From: an uncultured Eubacterium sp.
Lineage (GTDB): Bacteria > Bacillota > Clostridia > Lachnospirales > Lachnospiraceae
Length of the DNA stretch: 16,820 nt
Assembly: GCA_910586445.1 (NCBI GenBank)
Contig: CAJUHV010000080.1
Location: forward strand, 1 to 16,820
Direction: 5' to 3'
This document shows positions 1 to 6,466 of the stretch, piece by piece. Position numbers and translations under genes: made by a program. Below the pieces are notes generated by a model. The model had not been told where the DNA came from. It saw only the letters and a list, made by a program, of their open reading frames with translations, and did no database searches. The first letter of the stretch is position 1. Every line of letters begins with the position of its first letter.

Positions 1-72
1 GGGTATAGCGCAGTTGGTTAGCGCGCCAGATTGTGGCTCTGGAGGCCCAGGGTTCAAATCCCTGTATCCACC
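1..72 (+). tRNA. tRNA-His (GTG), 5' end cut by window edge
   Basis: The D arm (GCGC/GCGC), anticodon arm (CCAGA/TCTGG around TTGTGGC), variable loop and T arm (CAGGG TTCAAAT CCCTG) are all complete. The anticodon is GTG. The 3' acceptor strand TATCCAC at 65-71 followed by C72 pairs with GGGTA at 1-5, which leaves the first two acceptor bases and the extra G-1 typical of tRNA-His outside the window. CCA is not encoded. It is the first visible member of a His-Gln-Lys cluster. Confidence 0.95.
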
Positions 73-116
73 CTTTGCGTTGCGGAGAGCAGCCAAAACG
101 CAGAAGGACAAGCTAA

Positions 117-188
117 TGGGCTATCGCCAAGCGGTAAGGCACAGGACTTTGACTCCTGCATTCACCAGTTCGAATCTGGTTAGCCCAG
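117..188 (+). tRNA. tRNA-Gln (TTG)
   Basis: The acceptor stem TGGGCTA (117-123) pairs perfectly with TAGCCCA (181-187), and G188 is the discriminator. The anticodon loop CTTTGAC gives anticodon TTG. The T arm is ACCAG TTCGAAT CTGGT. CCA is not encoded. It lies 44 bp after tRNA-His in the same direction and is probably co-transcribed with it. Confidence 0.96.
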
Positions 189-203
189 TTTCGGAATTTA
201 TAT

Positions 204-276
204 GGGATACTAGCTCAGTTGGTAGAGCACTTGACTTTTAATCAAGTTGTCGGGGGTTCGAATCCCCCGTGTCTCA
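204..276 (+). tRNA. tRNA-Lys (TTT)
   Basis: The acceptor GGGATAC (204-210) pairs with GTGTCTC (269-275), including two G-U pairs, and A276 is the discriminator. The anticodon loop CTTTTAA gives anticodon TTT. The T arm is GGGGG TTCGAAT CCCCC. CCA is not encoded. It is the last gene of the cluster, 15 bp after tRNA-Gln, and is followed directly by a terminator. Confidence 0.96.
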
Positions 277-281
277 TTTAG

Positions 282-322
282 CCTTATAGATACTGTTTAT
301 ATAGTATCTATAAGGTTTTTTT
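282..322 (+). terminator. Intrinsic terminator of the tRNA cluster
   Basis: A perfect 13-bp inverted repeat, CCTTATAGATACT (282-294) against AGTATCTATAAGG (303-315), has an 8-nt loop and is followed by seven T (316-322). This is a textbook rho-independent terminator 5 bp after tRNA-Lys. Confidence 0.93.
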
Positions 323-411
323 ATTTCTGACAATAGAAAATTTACGCAGTGTGCCTTCTGTCGTTTCCTAAAGATAAATGTCACTGTACTTTTTATATTT
401 TTGGACAATAT

Positions 412-451
412 AAAATCCCGCAGGGGTATATGGTTGGACCTGCGGGATTTT
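412..451 (-). terminator. Terminator of tRNA-Gly
   Basis: A perfect 13-bp inverted repeat, AAAATCCCGCAGG (412-424) against CCTGCGGGATTTT (439-451), has a 14-nt loop. Read on the minus strand it comes 17 bp after the tRNA-Gly 3' end, and its stem runs into a T-rich stretch. The flanking A and T runs mean it could also stop plus-strand transcription. Confidence 0.8.
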
Positions 452-468
452 ATTGAGTTTCATGTCAG

Positions 469-539
469 AGCAGGTAATGGGAGTCGAACCCACCCTACCA
501 GCTTGGGAAGCTGGTGTACTACCGATATACGATACCTGC
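469..539 (-). tRNA. tRNA-Gly (CCC)
   Basis: On the minus strand the acceptor GCAGGTA (complement of 533-539) pairs with TACCTGC (complement of 470-476), and U is the discriminator at 469. The anticodon arm CCAGC TTCCCAA GCTGG gives anticodon CCC, which reads the GGG codon. The D stem is GTAT/GTAC and the T arm is GTGGG TTCGACT CCCAT with one G-U pair. CCA is not encoded. It is a single-gene unit with its own promoter and terminator, transcribed away from metA. Confidence 0.94.
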
Positions 540-568
540 CTGTTTATTATGTTGCTCACCGTAAATAC

Positions 569-597
569 AGTATAACCTATTGCGGTTTCTTTTTCAA
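569..597 (-). promoter_or_regulatory. Sigma-A promoter of tRNA-Gly
   Basis: On the minus strand TTGAAA (complement of 592-597) and TATACT (complement of 569-574) are separated by exactly 17 bp. The -10 box lies about 30 bp upstream of the tRNA 5' end. The match is near consensus, as expected for a stable RNA gene. Confidence 0.82.
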
Positions 598-926
598 GTA
601 AAAAATTTCAAAAAATACAAAATGTTCCACGGATAATTATATAGGAATACATGATATGGTATAAACTGGAAATTTGCTGGCAAATAGTCACAAAAAAGGG
701 CCGGATTATACGGCGTGAAGTTAAATTATGTACAAATAAACGGTATGAAATAAAATTTGTTTTGACTTTCTCTATGTTTATTTTGTTTAGCACCCACAAA
801 TACTTTATTTATATATGGTTATAAGGATTTGACATTTGTGATTGTATCTATTTTAAGAAGCGCCTAAAAATAGAGCTTTAAAGGGGCTGATTTGAAAAAA
901 TGGGGAAAGTCAAAAAAATTTGTAGA
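598..926. other. AT-rich intergenic spacer, no gene seen
   Basis: Short open frames here carry no recognisable domain and no good ribosome binding site. I found no SAM-I riboswitch or T-box consensus even though metA follows. A TTGACA at 829-834 has only poor -10 candidates at a suitable distance. A weak 4-bp hairpin (GCCG/CGGC, about 702-716) is probably meaningless. Confidence 0.6.
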
Positions 927-955
927 TTGAGTCTGACCTTTAGTTATGGTATGAT
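927..955 (+). promoter_or_regulatory. Sigma-A promoter of metA (extended -10)
   Basis: TTGAGT (927-932) and TATGAT (950-955) are separated by 17 bp. TGG at 947-949 directly before the -10 gives an extended -10 TGn motif. The predicted start is near 962, which leaves a leader of about 50 nt. That is too short for a classical SAM riboswitch. Confidence 0.75.
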
Positions 956-1014
956 AAAAAAATATGAGAGACAGGCTGTGCTCAAAAGGCCTGCCGGAAT
1001 AGGAGAGATGATTT

Positions 1015-1920
1015 ATGCCGATTAAGATTCAAGACGCGCTGCCGGCGCGCGAGATATTGGAGAATGAAAATATATTTGTCATGACGGAATATCGTGCCAT
1101 GCACCAGGATATCCGTCCGTTGAACGTACTGATGCTGAACCTTATGCCGACCAAGATTGTGACGGAGACGCAGTTTCTGCGCAAGCTGTCCAATACGCCG
1201 CTGCAGGTCGAAGTAGAGTTCCTGCATATGGAGAGCCATGTGTCCACGCATGTGGATCAGACGCATTTAAGTACTTTTTATAAGGTGTTTGACGAGATCA
1301 GGCATAAAAAGTACGACGGGATGATTATTACCGGGGCACCGCTTGATTTTGTGGAGTTTGAAAATGTGGATTACTGGGAAGAGCTCAAAGAGATTATGGA
1401 GTGGACAAAGACACATGTACACTGCACGCTGCATTCCTGCTGGGGATCTTTTGCGGGGCTGTATTATCATTACGGCATTCAAAAACGGGATCATGTCCCG
1501 AAGCTGTCCGGCATTTATTCTCACCGGGTTATAAAGAAAAATTCGCCGCTGTTCCGCGGTTTTGACGATGTGTTTTATGCGCCGCATTCGAGGGCGACAG
1601 AGATACTGGCAGGGCAGATTAAGGCAGTGCCGGAACTGGAAATAATGGCTGTATCGGATGAAGCGGGCGTTGCGATTGCAAAAAGCACAGACAGCAGGCA
1701 GTTTTTTATTACCTGCCACCCGGAATATGATACGGATACACTCAAGCTGGAGTATGAGCGTGATCTGGGAAAGGGAATGGACCCGCAGATGCCTGAGCAT
1801 TATTTCCCGGATGATGATCCGTCAAAAGAACCGGTTGTAAACTGGAGGTCAGCAGGGCAGCTGCTTATATCGAACTGGTTAAATTATTATGTATACCAGA
1901 GTACGCCGTATGAACTGTAA
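1015..1920 (+). CDS. metA: Homoserine O-acyltransferase MetA
   Basis: This 301-residue protein covers the full MetA length. The enzyme transfers an acyl group from acetyl-CoA or succinyl-CoA to the hydroxyl of L-homoserine, the first committed step of methionine synthesis, in the cytoplasm. Cys142 in the motif HSCWGSF is the expected acyl-accepting nucleophile, and His235 and Glu237 in CHPEY complete the catalytic set; all three fall at the standard family positions. The N-terminal motif RPLNVLMLNLMP is also characteristic. Residue 111, which in this family separates acetyl (Glu) from succinyl (Gly) enzymes, is Asp here (TGAPLD), so the donor is not certain; an acidic residue makes acetyl-CoA more likely by inference. 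The start is supported by AGGAGA at 1001-1006, 8 nt upstream. It is monocistronic as far as visible, with rnpB following under its own promoter. Confidence 0.96.
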   Translation: MPIKIQDALPAREILENENIFVMTEYRAMHQDIRPLNVLMLNLMPTKIVTETQFLRKLSNTPLQVEVEFLHMESHVSTHVDQTHLSTFYKVFDEIRHKKYDGMIITGAPLDFVEFENVDYWEELKEIMEWTKTHVHCTLHSCWGSFAGLYYHYGIQKRDHVPKLSGIYSHRVIKKNSPLFRGFDDVFYAPHSRATEILAGQIKAVPELEIMAVSDEAGVAIAKSTDSRQFFITCHPEYDTDTLKLEYERDLGKGMDPQMPEHYFPDDDPSKEPVVNWRSAGQLLISNWLNYYVYQSTPYEL

Positions 1921-1944
1921 TGCTGCATGGATTTTAATTTATTC

Positions 1945-1973
1945 TTTACATTTTCCCGTATTTGTGGTTGAAT
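1945..1973 (+). promoter_or_regulatory. Probable rnpB promoter
   Basis: TTTACA (1945-1950) is followed after 17 bp by TTGAAT (1968-1973), preceded by TGG (1965-1967) as an extended -10. The predicted start near 1980 is close to the 5' end of the RNase P RNA. The -10 hexamer is only a partial match, so this is a moderate call. Confidence 0.45.
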
Positions 1974-1987
1974 ATTTATGTAAAGCA

Positions 1988-2341
1988 GCAAGCAGGATGA
2001 ATGATCGCGGCTGCATGTGTCGAAAGACCGCAGGTGAGGAAAGTCCGGGCTTCATAGGGCAGGATGCCGGATAACGTCCGGTGGAGGCGACTCCCAGGAA
2101 AGTGCAACAGAAATATACCGCCTGTAGGCGTGCGTCCTGCAGGTAAGGGTGGAAGGGCAGTGTAAGAGACTACCGCCTTCCTGGTAACAGGGAGGGCATA
2201 TGTAAACCCCATCCGAAGCAAGACCGAGCAGAAGCGCTGACGCGGCCCGCCAGCTTCAGGTAGGTTGCTTGAGGCGGCTGGTAACAGCCGCCCTAGATAG
2301 ATGATCATTCCAGACATAACCCGGCTTATAGTCCTGCTTGT
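1988..2341 (+). ncRNA. rnpB: RNase P RNA, bacterial class A
   Basis: This is the catalytic RNA that removes 5' leaders from tRNA precursors. The conserved blocks appear in order: GAGGAAAGTCCGGGCTTCAT (about 2035-2054), CGACTCCCAGGAAAGTGCAA (about 2089-2108), AGGGTGGAAGGGCAGTGTAA (about 2146-2165), AAACCCCATCCGAAGCAAGA (about 2204-2223) and ACATAACCCGGCTTATAG (about 2314-2331). The closing P1 helix is visible as CAAGCAGGA (1989-1997) pairing with TCCTGCTTG (2332-2340). Ends are placed from P1 and may be off by several bases. The open reading frames across it are not genes. No clear intrinsic terminator follows it. Confidence 0.95.
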
Positions 2342-2402
2342 GTTTTACATGTTAATAAAATATAAAGTTTCTCAATTTTTTCTGAAAACACGCAAAATCC
2401 CA

Positions 2403-2431
2403 TTGACAGAAAAATGTTTCGAATATACCAT
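2403..2431 (+). promoter_or_regulatory. Sigma-A promoter of the zinc-ribbon/DUF5685/J-protein unit
   Basis: A perfect TTGACA (2403-2408) is followed after 17 bp by TACCAT (2426-2431). The leader to the first start codon is about 70 nt with no obvious structure. No other promoter was found before the next two genes. Confidence 0.65.
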
Positions 2432-2506
2432 AGTTGTGAATATGTAAAATTTAGTGAGAGATTCTAGCAGAATGTTGTTTGCATATGCAGATAGGAGTGT
2501 GGAAAC

Positions 2507-2911
2507 ATGAATGGTTTTCGTGAACGAATGACAAGATTTATGTATGGCAGATATGGGAATGACCAGTTATCCAGGTTTTATCTTGGACTGGCACTGGGAT
2601 GCTTTGTTGTGTATGTATTTACGAGGCTGAACCTTGTCTATCTGGCAGGGCTTGCGCTGCTGGTATATGGTACGTACCGTTCCTTTTCCAGAGACATTAC
2701 AAAAATGTCCGCGCAGAATCAGAAGTATTTAACATGGCGGTATCAAAAAGCCGTGAAGTTTCAGAATGCAAAAAAACACTGGGCGCAGAGGAAAGAGTAC
2801 TGCTTCTTTAAATGCCCGAAATGCCGCCAGAAGGTCAGGGTGCCGCGCGGCAGGGGCAGGATTGCGATTACCTGTCCAAAGTGCAGTGCAGAATTTGTTA
2901 AAAAGAGCTGA
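2507..2911 (+). CDS. Two-helix membrane protein with C-terminal zinc ribbon
   Basis: The product has 134 residues and no function that I recognise. Two hydrophobic segments (about 24-39 and 42-57) separated by a short turn suggest a membrane hairpin. A basic, aromatic stretch (about 70-100) follows. The tail holds two CPKC knuckles (Cys103/106 and Cys123/126) spaced as in a rubredoxin-like zinc ribbon, with an Arg-rich loop between them (RVPRGRGR) that could bind nucleic acid or acidic lipid. The start has AGGAG at 2493-2497, 9 nt upstream. The next gene begins 5 bp after the stop, so translational coupling is likely. The membrane and zinc assignments come from the sequence; any role is unknown. 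Confidence 0.85.
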   Translation: MNGFRERMTRFMYGRYGNDQLSRFYLGLALGCFVVYVFTRLNLVYLAGLALLVYGTYRSFSRDITKMSAQNQKYLTWRYQKAVKFQNAKKHWAQRKEYCFFKCPKCRQKVRVPRGRGRIAITCPKCSAEFVKKS

Positions 2912-2916
2912 AGCGT

Positions 2917-4245
2917 ATGTTTGGATATATTAATGTAAATCGCGAAAAATTAAAACCGGAAGACGCCGGCATGTACCAGTCCTATTACTGCGGGCTCTGC
3001 CAGGTGCTCAAAGATGAATTTGGCAGAAAAGGGCAGATTCTGCTGAATTATGACATGACTTTTTTAATCGTGCTGCTGACAGGCTTATATGAGCTGGAAG
3101 ACAAAGAGACGGAATTTATCTGTCCGCTGCATCCTGCCAGAAAGAGGCTGGCGCGGTGCAACGAGGCTACCAGCTATGCGGCAGCAATGAATGTCCTGCT
3201 GTCAGCGAAAAATTTTGAGGACGACTGGAAGGATAATCATTCAGTCGCAAAAAAGGCACTGCTTCAGATCTTTAAAAAAGATTATGAGAGGATCAGTATC
3301 AAGTATCCAAGGCAGGCGCTGGCAATAGAAGGATATCTGCGCAGGCTGGCACAGGCAGAGAAGATGAATGAGCCGAATGTGGATGCGGTGGCAGGCCTGA
3401 CAGGCGAGATGCTCGGGGAGATCTTTGCATGGAAAAAAGAAGATATCTGGGCAGAAGAGCTGCGGTGCCTTGGATTTTATATGGGAAAATTCATCTATTT
3501 GATGGATGCCTATGAGGATATCGAAAAAGATCGAAAGAATAAGTGCTATAATGTATTGAAGCTGATGCAGAAGGAGACGGAGCAGGACTTTGAGACGTTT
3601 TCCAGCCTGATGCTGACGAGCATGATTTCAGAATGTGCGAAATCTTTTGAACGGCTGCCGATTCTGCTTCATGCAGAAATATGCCGCAATATTTTGTATT
3701 CCGGCGTATGGACCAGATATGAATATCTGCGCATGAAAAAGAAGGCAAAAGAAGAAAAGAAGAGCAGATCCATCGCGAAAATGGATGCGGAGAAAGCGGA
3801 AAAGGCCGAAAAAGCTGCCAGGGCTAAAAACGAAAAAGATAAAAAGAAAGAAAAAATACAAAAGAGCAGTAAAGTAAAAAAGAATCAAAAAGAAAAAAAG
3901 AATGAGACAGTAAACAATGAAGCCGTAGATCATAAATTGGTAAATAATGAGACGGCAGAGACTGAAACAGCGGAATATGAAGCGGCAGACAATCAAGCAG
4001 TAAATATGGAAGCCGCAAGGACTGAAGCCGCAGAATATGAAGCGGTAAACAATGAAGCAGTAATAACTGTTGAAACAGCAGGTCATGAAGCAGCAAAGAC
4101 TGGGACAGCAGGTCATGAAGCAGCAAAGACTGGGACAGCAGGTTATGAATTGGTAAACAATGATGCTGCGAAGACTGAAACAGCAGAATATGAAGCGGCA
4201 GACAATTCAGCCGCGAAGACTAAAACAGCAGGCCATAAAGAATGA
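2917..4245 (+). CDS. DUF5685 family protein with charged, repetitive C-terminal tail
   Basis: The first 270 or so residues of this 442-residue protein match my memory of the uncharacterised clostridial DUF5685 family: the start MFGYI, the motif YYCGLC (Cys25, Cys28), the CPLHP motif (Cys69, His72) and Cys81. The core is predicted all-alpha and soluble. It contains DDWKD (102-106) and DAYEDIEKD (197-205), which resemble the paired aspartate motifs of class I prenyl and terpene synthases; this is a resemblance, not an assignment. Residues about 272-330 are extremely Lys/Glu-rich, and about 331-442 are an acidic Ala/Glu/Thr/Asn repeat (see the repeat entry). Such a long tail looks like an addition to the family core. 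The ribosome binding site is weak (AAAGAG about 10 nt upstream), and the gene starts 5 bp after its upstream neighbour, so coupling is likely. Biochemical function is unknown. Confidence 0.8.
   Translation: MFGYINVNREKLKPEDAGMYQSYYCGLCQVLKDEFGRKGQILLNYDMTFLIVLLTGLYELEDKETEFICPLHPARKRLARCNEATSYAAAMNVLLSAKNFEDDWKDNHSVAKKALLQIFKKDYERISIKYPRQALAIEGYLRRLAQAEKMNEPNVDAVAGLTGEMLGEIFAWKKEDIWAEELRCLGFYMGKFIYLMDAYEDIEKDRKNKCYNVLKLMQKETEQDFETFSSLMLTSMISECAKSFERLPILLHAEICRNILYSGVWTRYEYLRMKKKAKEEKKSRSIAKMDAEKAEKAEKAARAKNEKDKKKEKIQKSSKVKKNQKEKKNETVNNEAVDHKLVNNETAETETAEYEAADNQAVNMEAARTEAAEYEAVNNEAVITVETAGHEAAKTGTAGHEAAKTGTAGYELVNNDAAKTETAEYEAADNSAAKTKTAGHKE
3901..4240 (+). repeat. In-frame degenerate tandem repeats in the DUF5685 tail
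   Basis: A 33-bp unit encoding TETAEYEAADN recurs at 3961-3993 and 4174-4206 with one mismatch, and a diverged copy lies at 4021-4053. The spacing of the first two gives a 60-bp higher-order unit (3961-4020, 4021-4080). It is followed by two exactly identical 30-bp units (4081-4110 and 4111-4140) encoding a decapeptide. All units are multiples of 3, so copy-number changes would keep the frame. Confidence 0.9.
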
Positions 4246-4390
4246 ATACAAAAGGATGAACATGAGAATGAGATGAAAGACGATCCGCATGTTTGGACAG
4301 ATGGACTGCGTTTACAAAAAAGATCAGATAAATGGCAACAATCCTGCAGGATTAAGAGTGTAAAAGAAAGTATAAAGGAAACTGCACAGC

Positions 4391-4993
4391 ATGGGAAACC
4401 CTTATGACGTACTGGGCATCAGGCCCGGTGCAACGGATGAAGAAATAAAGAAAGCATATCGTGCCTTGAGCCGCAAATACCACCCAGATGCAAATATCAA
4501 CAATCCAAACAGAGAGCAGGCTGAAGAGCGTTTTAAGGAAATACAGCAGGCATATAACCAGATTATGCAGGAAAAACAGCAGCAGAGCAGTTTTGGCGGA
4601 TACGGCTCGTCCAGATATGGCAGTTCGTATGGCCGCAGGACGCAGGAAGAGCCTGAGATGCAGGCAGTGGTCAATTTTCTGGCAAACCGCTGCTATCAGG
4701 AGGCGCTGAATGTGCTGAACGGCATGCAGGAGCATAATGCGCGCTGGTATTATTATTGTGCGATTGCACATGCAGGGCTCGGCAACAATATGACAGCCTG
4801 CGAATATGCAGAGCAGGCTGTTTCGCTTGAGCCTAGCAACTTAGAGTACAGGCAGCTTATGCAGCAGCTGAATTTTGGCGGTGCATGGTACAGCAGCATG
4901 GGACAAAGCTATGGCAGGCCGTATGAGAATTTTGGCCGCTTCTGTATGTCAATGGTGCTTATGAATATGTGCTGTACCTGCTGCTGCGTATAG
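4391..4993 (+). CDS. J-domain (DnaJ-like) protein with TPR-like region and cysteine tail
   Basis: The product has 200 residues. Residues 4-60 form a J domain with the HPD motif at 31-33, which in this family stimulates the ATPase of an Hsp70 (DnaK). A Ser/Gly/Tyr-rich linker follows (about 66-83). Residues about 88-160 look like two or three TPR-type helical pairs that could hold a client. The C-terminus (about 182-200) is hydrophobic with six cysteines (185, 194, 195, 197, 198, 199), including a final CCTCCCV. There is no DnaJ zinc-finger or standard C-terminal domain, so this is a specialised co-chaperone rather than DnaJ itself. AAGGAA at 4375-4380 is 10 nt upstream of the start. A 145-bp gap separates it from the DUF5685 gene with no clear promoter, so it is probably the third gene of the same unit. 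It converges with the flippase gene, leaving 15 bp between the stops. Confidence 0.88.
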   Translation: MGNPYDVLGIRPGATDEEIKKAYRALSRKYHPDANINNPNREQAEERFKEIQQAYNQIMQEKQQQSSFGGYGSSRYGSSYGRRTQEEPEMQAVVNFLANRCYQEALNVLNGMQEHNARWYYYCAIAHAGLGNNMTACEYAEQAVSLEPSNLEYRQLMQQLNFGGAWYSSMGQSYGRPYENFGRFCMSMVLMNMCCTCCCV

Positions 4994-5008
4994 CAGGGCC
5001 ATATGATT

Positions 5009-6325
5009 TTATGACAGCTCCTCGGAGCGGTTTAACAGGAAGACCGCGCATAAGGATGTCAGGACCTGGCTGGCCAGCATTCCATAGAGGTATGCCCGGA
5101 TTCCATGTACAGGCACAAAGATCCAGATTACGGCAATGCGCAGCAGGCAGCCGCTTAAATTCAGGGCCAGTGTGGCAGTCGGATGGCCGAGTCCGTGCAG
5201 TATGCTGTTTAAAGTCGTAGATAAAAACATAAACGGACAGATAAAGCTGAGGGTACGGATGTACAGTCCTGCCAGCGTATTGGCAAACAGGTACTGCCCG
5301 ATCAGAGAGTAAGTCAGCAGGAAAAATAAAGTACTTGCAAATCCCAGAACCAGACAGGATTCTATCGTACGCCGGATCGTACGTTGGATCAGGAGCTGGT
5401 TTTTTTGTGCTTTTGCCTGTGAGATTGACGGGAGCAGCATTACAGAGACGGAGTTGGTCAATACCGAAGGAAACAGGATCATCGGCATTGCCATGCCCGT
5501 CAGTATGCCGAAAATGCTCAGTGCATCTTCATTTGCGTACCCGTAAGATTTTAGGCAGATTGGAATCAGGATTGCTTCTGCACTGTTGATAAAATTGATC
5601 AGCACACGGTTTGCAGTCAGGGGCACTGAGAATGCAAAGAGACTGCGCATAGAGGCAAGCATATGCTGCGTGCACTTAGTAAACCGTATGACAGTCAGGG
5701 AAAAAAGTGCTCCGGCCAGCTCCCCGGCTACCATGCCCCATACAGCCATGGCCGCGGTAACTGAGCGTCCCTGTGTCTGGCATATGCGGTAGATCAGGTA
5801 TACACAGAGGACACGGCATACCTGTTCCAATAATTGTGAAACAGATGGTACGAATGTCTTCTGCAGGCCGTAATAGTAGCCGTTTATGCAGGAATGGACC
5901 GCGGCTAGGGGCAGTGAGAGCGATATGATCCTAAGCAGCGTGCCGCAGCGCGGTTCGTCCAGGACAGCGGCTGCGACGAGGTCGGAGCTGGTATATATGG
6001 CTGACGTGCATACAAGCGACAGGCTGACAGATAAAATCAGCCCCGCATACAGGTATACCTGCGGACAGCGTCCTGCACCGACTGCTTCTGCGGTGTATTT
6101 GGAGATGGCAGTCTGTATGCCGGCGCAGCAGCAGGCGATGCCGAGTGTAAATACCGGAAAAATAAGCTGGTAAATTCCCATTCCCTGCGCACCAATTGTA
6201 TGGGAGAGGAATATTCTATAAAAGAAGCCTATGATTCTGCTGGCAAGTCCGGTGGCGGTTAACAGTGCCGTCCCAAGGAGCATAGGATGACGGGCGTATT
6301 TTTTAAAGGAAGACAGATGCGGCAT
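5009..6325 (-). CDS. SpoVB/Wzx-type polysaccharide or lipid flippase (MATE-like MOP superfamily)
   Basis: The 438 residues form about 12 hydrophobic segments spread over the length (for example 15-38, 50-75, 90-112, 130-150, 190-213, 265-300, 322-345, 355-378, 385-405, 408-432). The N-terminal signature SRIIGFFYRIFLS followed by IGAQGMGIYQL is typical of the SpoVB/MurJ/Wzx group, which moves lipid-linked sugars such as peptidoglycan or polysaccharide precursors across the cytoplasmic membrane. It is shorter than the usual SpoVB (about 520 residues), so which substrate it handles cannot be told. The start has AAGGA (complement of 6333-6337) 7 nt upstream. It appears to be a single-gene unit: the upstream desulfurase is divergent and the J-protein gene converges. 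A conserved 21-bp box (6348-6368) lies just upstream. Confidence 0.85.
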   Translation of the reverse strand: MPHLSSFKKYARHPMLLGTALLTATGLASRIIGFFYRIFLSHTIGAQGMGIYQLIFPVFTLGIACCCAGIQTAISKYTAEAVGAGRCPQVYLYAGLILSVSLSLVCTSAIYTSSDLVAAAVLDEPRCGTLLRIISLSLPLAAVHSCINGYYYGLQKTFVPSVSQLLEQVCRVLCVYLIYRICQTQGRSVTAAMAVWGMVAGELAGALFSLTVIRFTKCTQHMLASMRSLFAFSVPLTANRVLINFINSAEAILIPICLKSYGYANEDALSIFGILTGMAMPMILFPSVLTNSVSVMLLPSISQAKAQKNQLLIQRTIRRTIESCLVLGFASTLFFLLTYSLIGQYLFANTLAGLYIRTLSFICPFMFLSTTLNSILHGLGHPTATLALNLSGCLLRIAVIWIFVPVHGIRAYLYGMLASQVLTSLCAVFLLNRSEELS

Positions 6326-6347
6326 AGATGAATCCTTTCAGTTACAA

Positions 6348-6368
6348 GTAGCTTCTTACTATATATAC
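6348..6368 (-). promoter_or_regulatory. Conserved upstream box, copy A (flippase promoter region)
   Basis: The plus-strand sequence is GTAGCTTCTTACTAT followed by ATATAC. It recurs at 16625-16646 with a single inserted T, upstream of another minus-strand gene. In the other copy the box contains a perfect TATAAT; here the corresponding hexamer is TATATA and no good -35 is present at 17 bp. It ends 22 bp upstream of the flippase start codon and lies between divergent genes, so it could serve either as a promoter core or as a shared operator. Confidence 0.5.
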
Positions 6369-6466
6369 GGTAAAATATGGATATTATGCGCACTGCCGGC
6401 AAAAACGCCTGTAGCGGCCCGAAAAAGCAGACAGAGGGATTTTTATGGGAAACAGGAGGGAGAGCT

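Noticed and set aside
598..1014. SAM-I riboswitch or T-box leader for metA
   Set aside because: No consensus of either class was found, and the best promoter leaves only about 50 nt of leader.
1976..2317. Minus-strand 113-codon open frame
   Set aside because: It lies over the RNase P RNA gene, whose conserved blocks and P1 helix are clear on the plus strand.
2314..2331. ACATAACCC instead of the common ACAGAACCC in the RNase P RNA core
   Set aside because: As far as I recall, this position of the 3' conserved region tolerates variation. All other core blocks are normal, so it is not evidence of a defective gene.
3628..4126. Long minus-strand open frames opposite the DUF5685 tail
   Set aside because: They arise because the Lys/Glu/Ala-rich coding sequence rarely makes stops on the other strand. 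Their products are Phe/Leu/Cys-rich nonsense with no ribosome binding site.
4081..4140. Two adjacent identical 30-bp repeats as a possible CRISPR fragment
   Set aside because: The copies are directly adjacent without spacers, are in frame within a coding sequence, and belong to a degenerate array encoding a low-complexity tail.
4340..4353. Perfect 14-bp palindrome AATCCTGCAGGATT before the J-protein gene
   Set aside because: It is isolated, with no loop or T tract to make a terminator, and no second copy was noticed. It could be an operator but nothing supports it.
6377..6466. N-terminal extension of the cysteine desulfurase
   Set aside because: Family members start at the YLDHAATT motif. 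The ATG at 6467 has a strong AGGAGGG, whereas 6377 has none.
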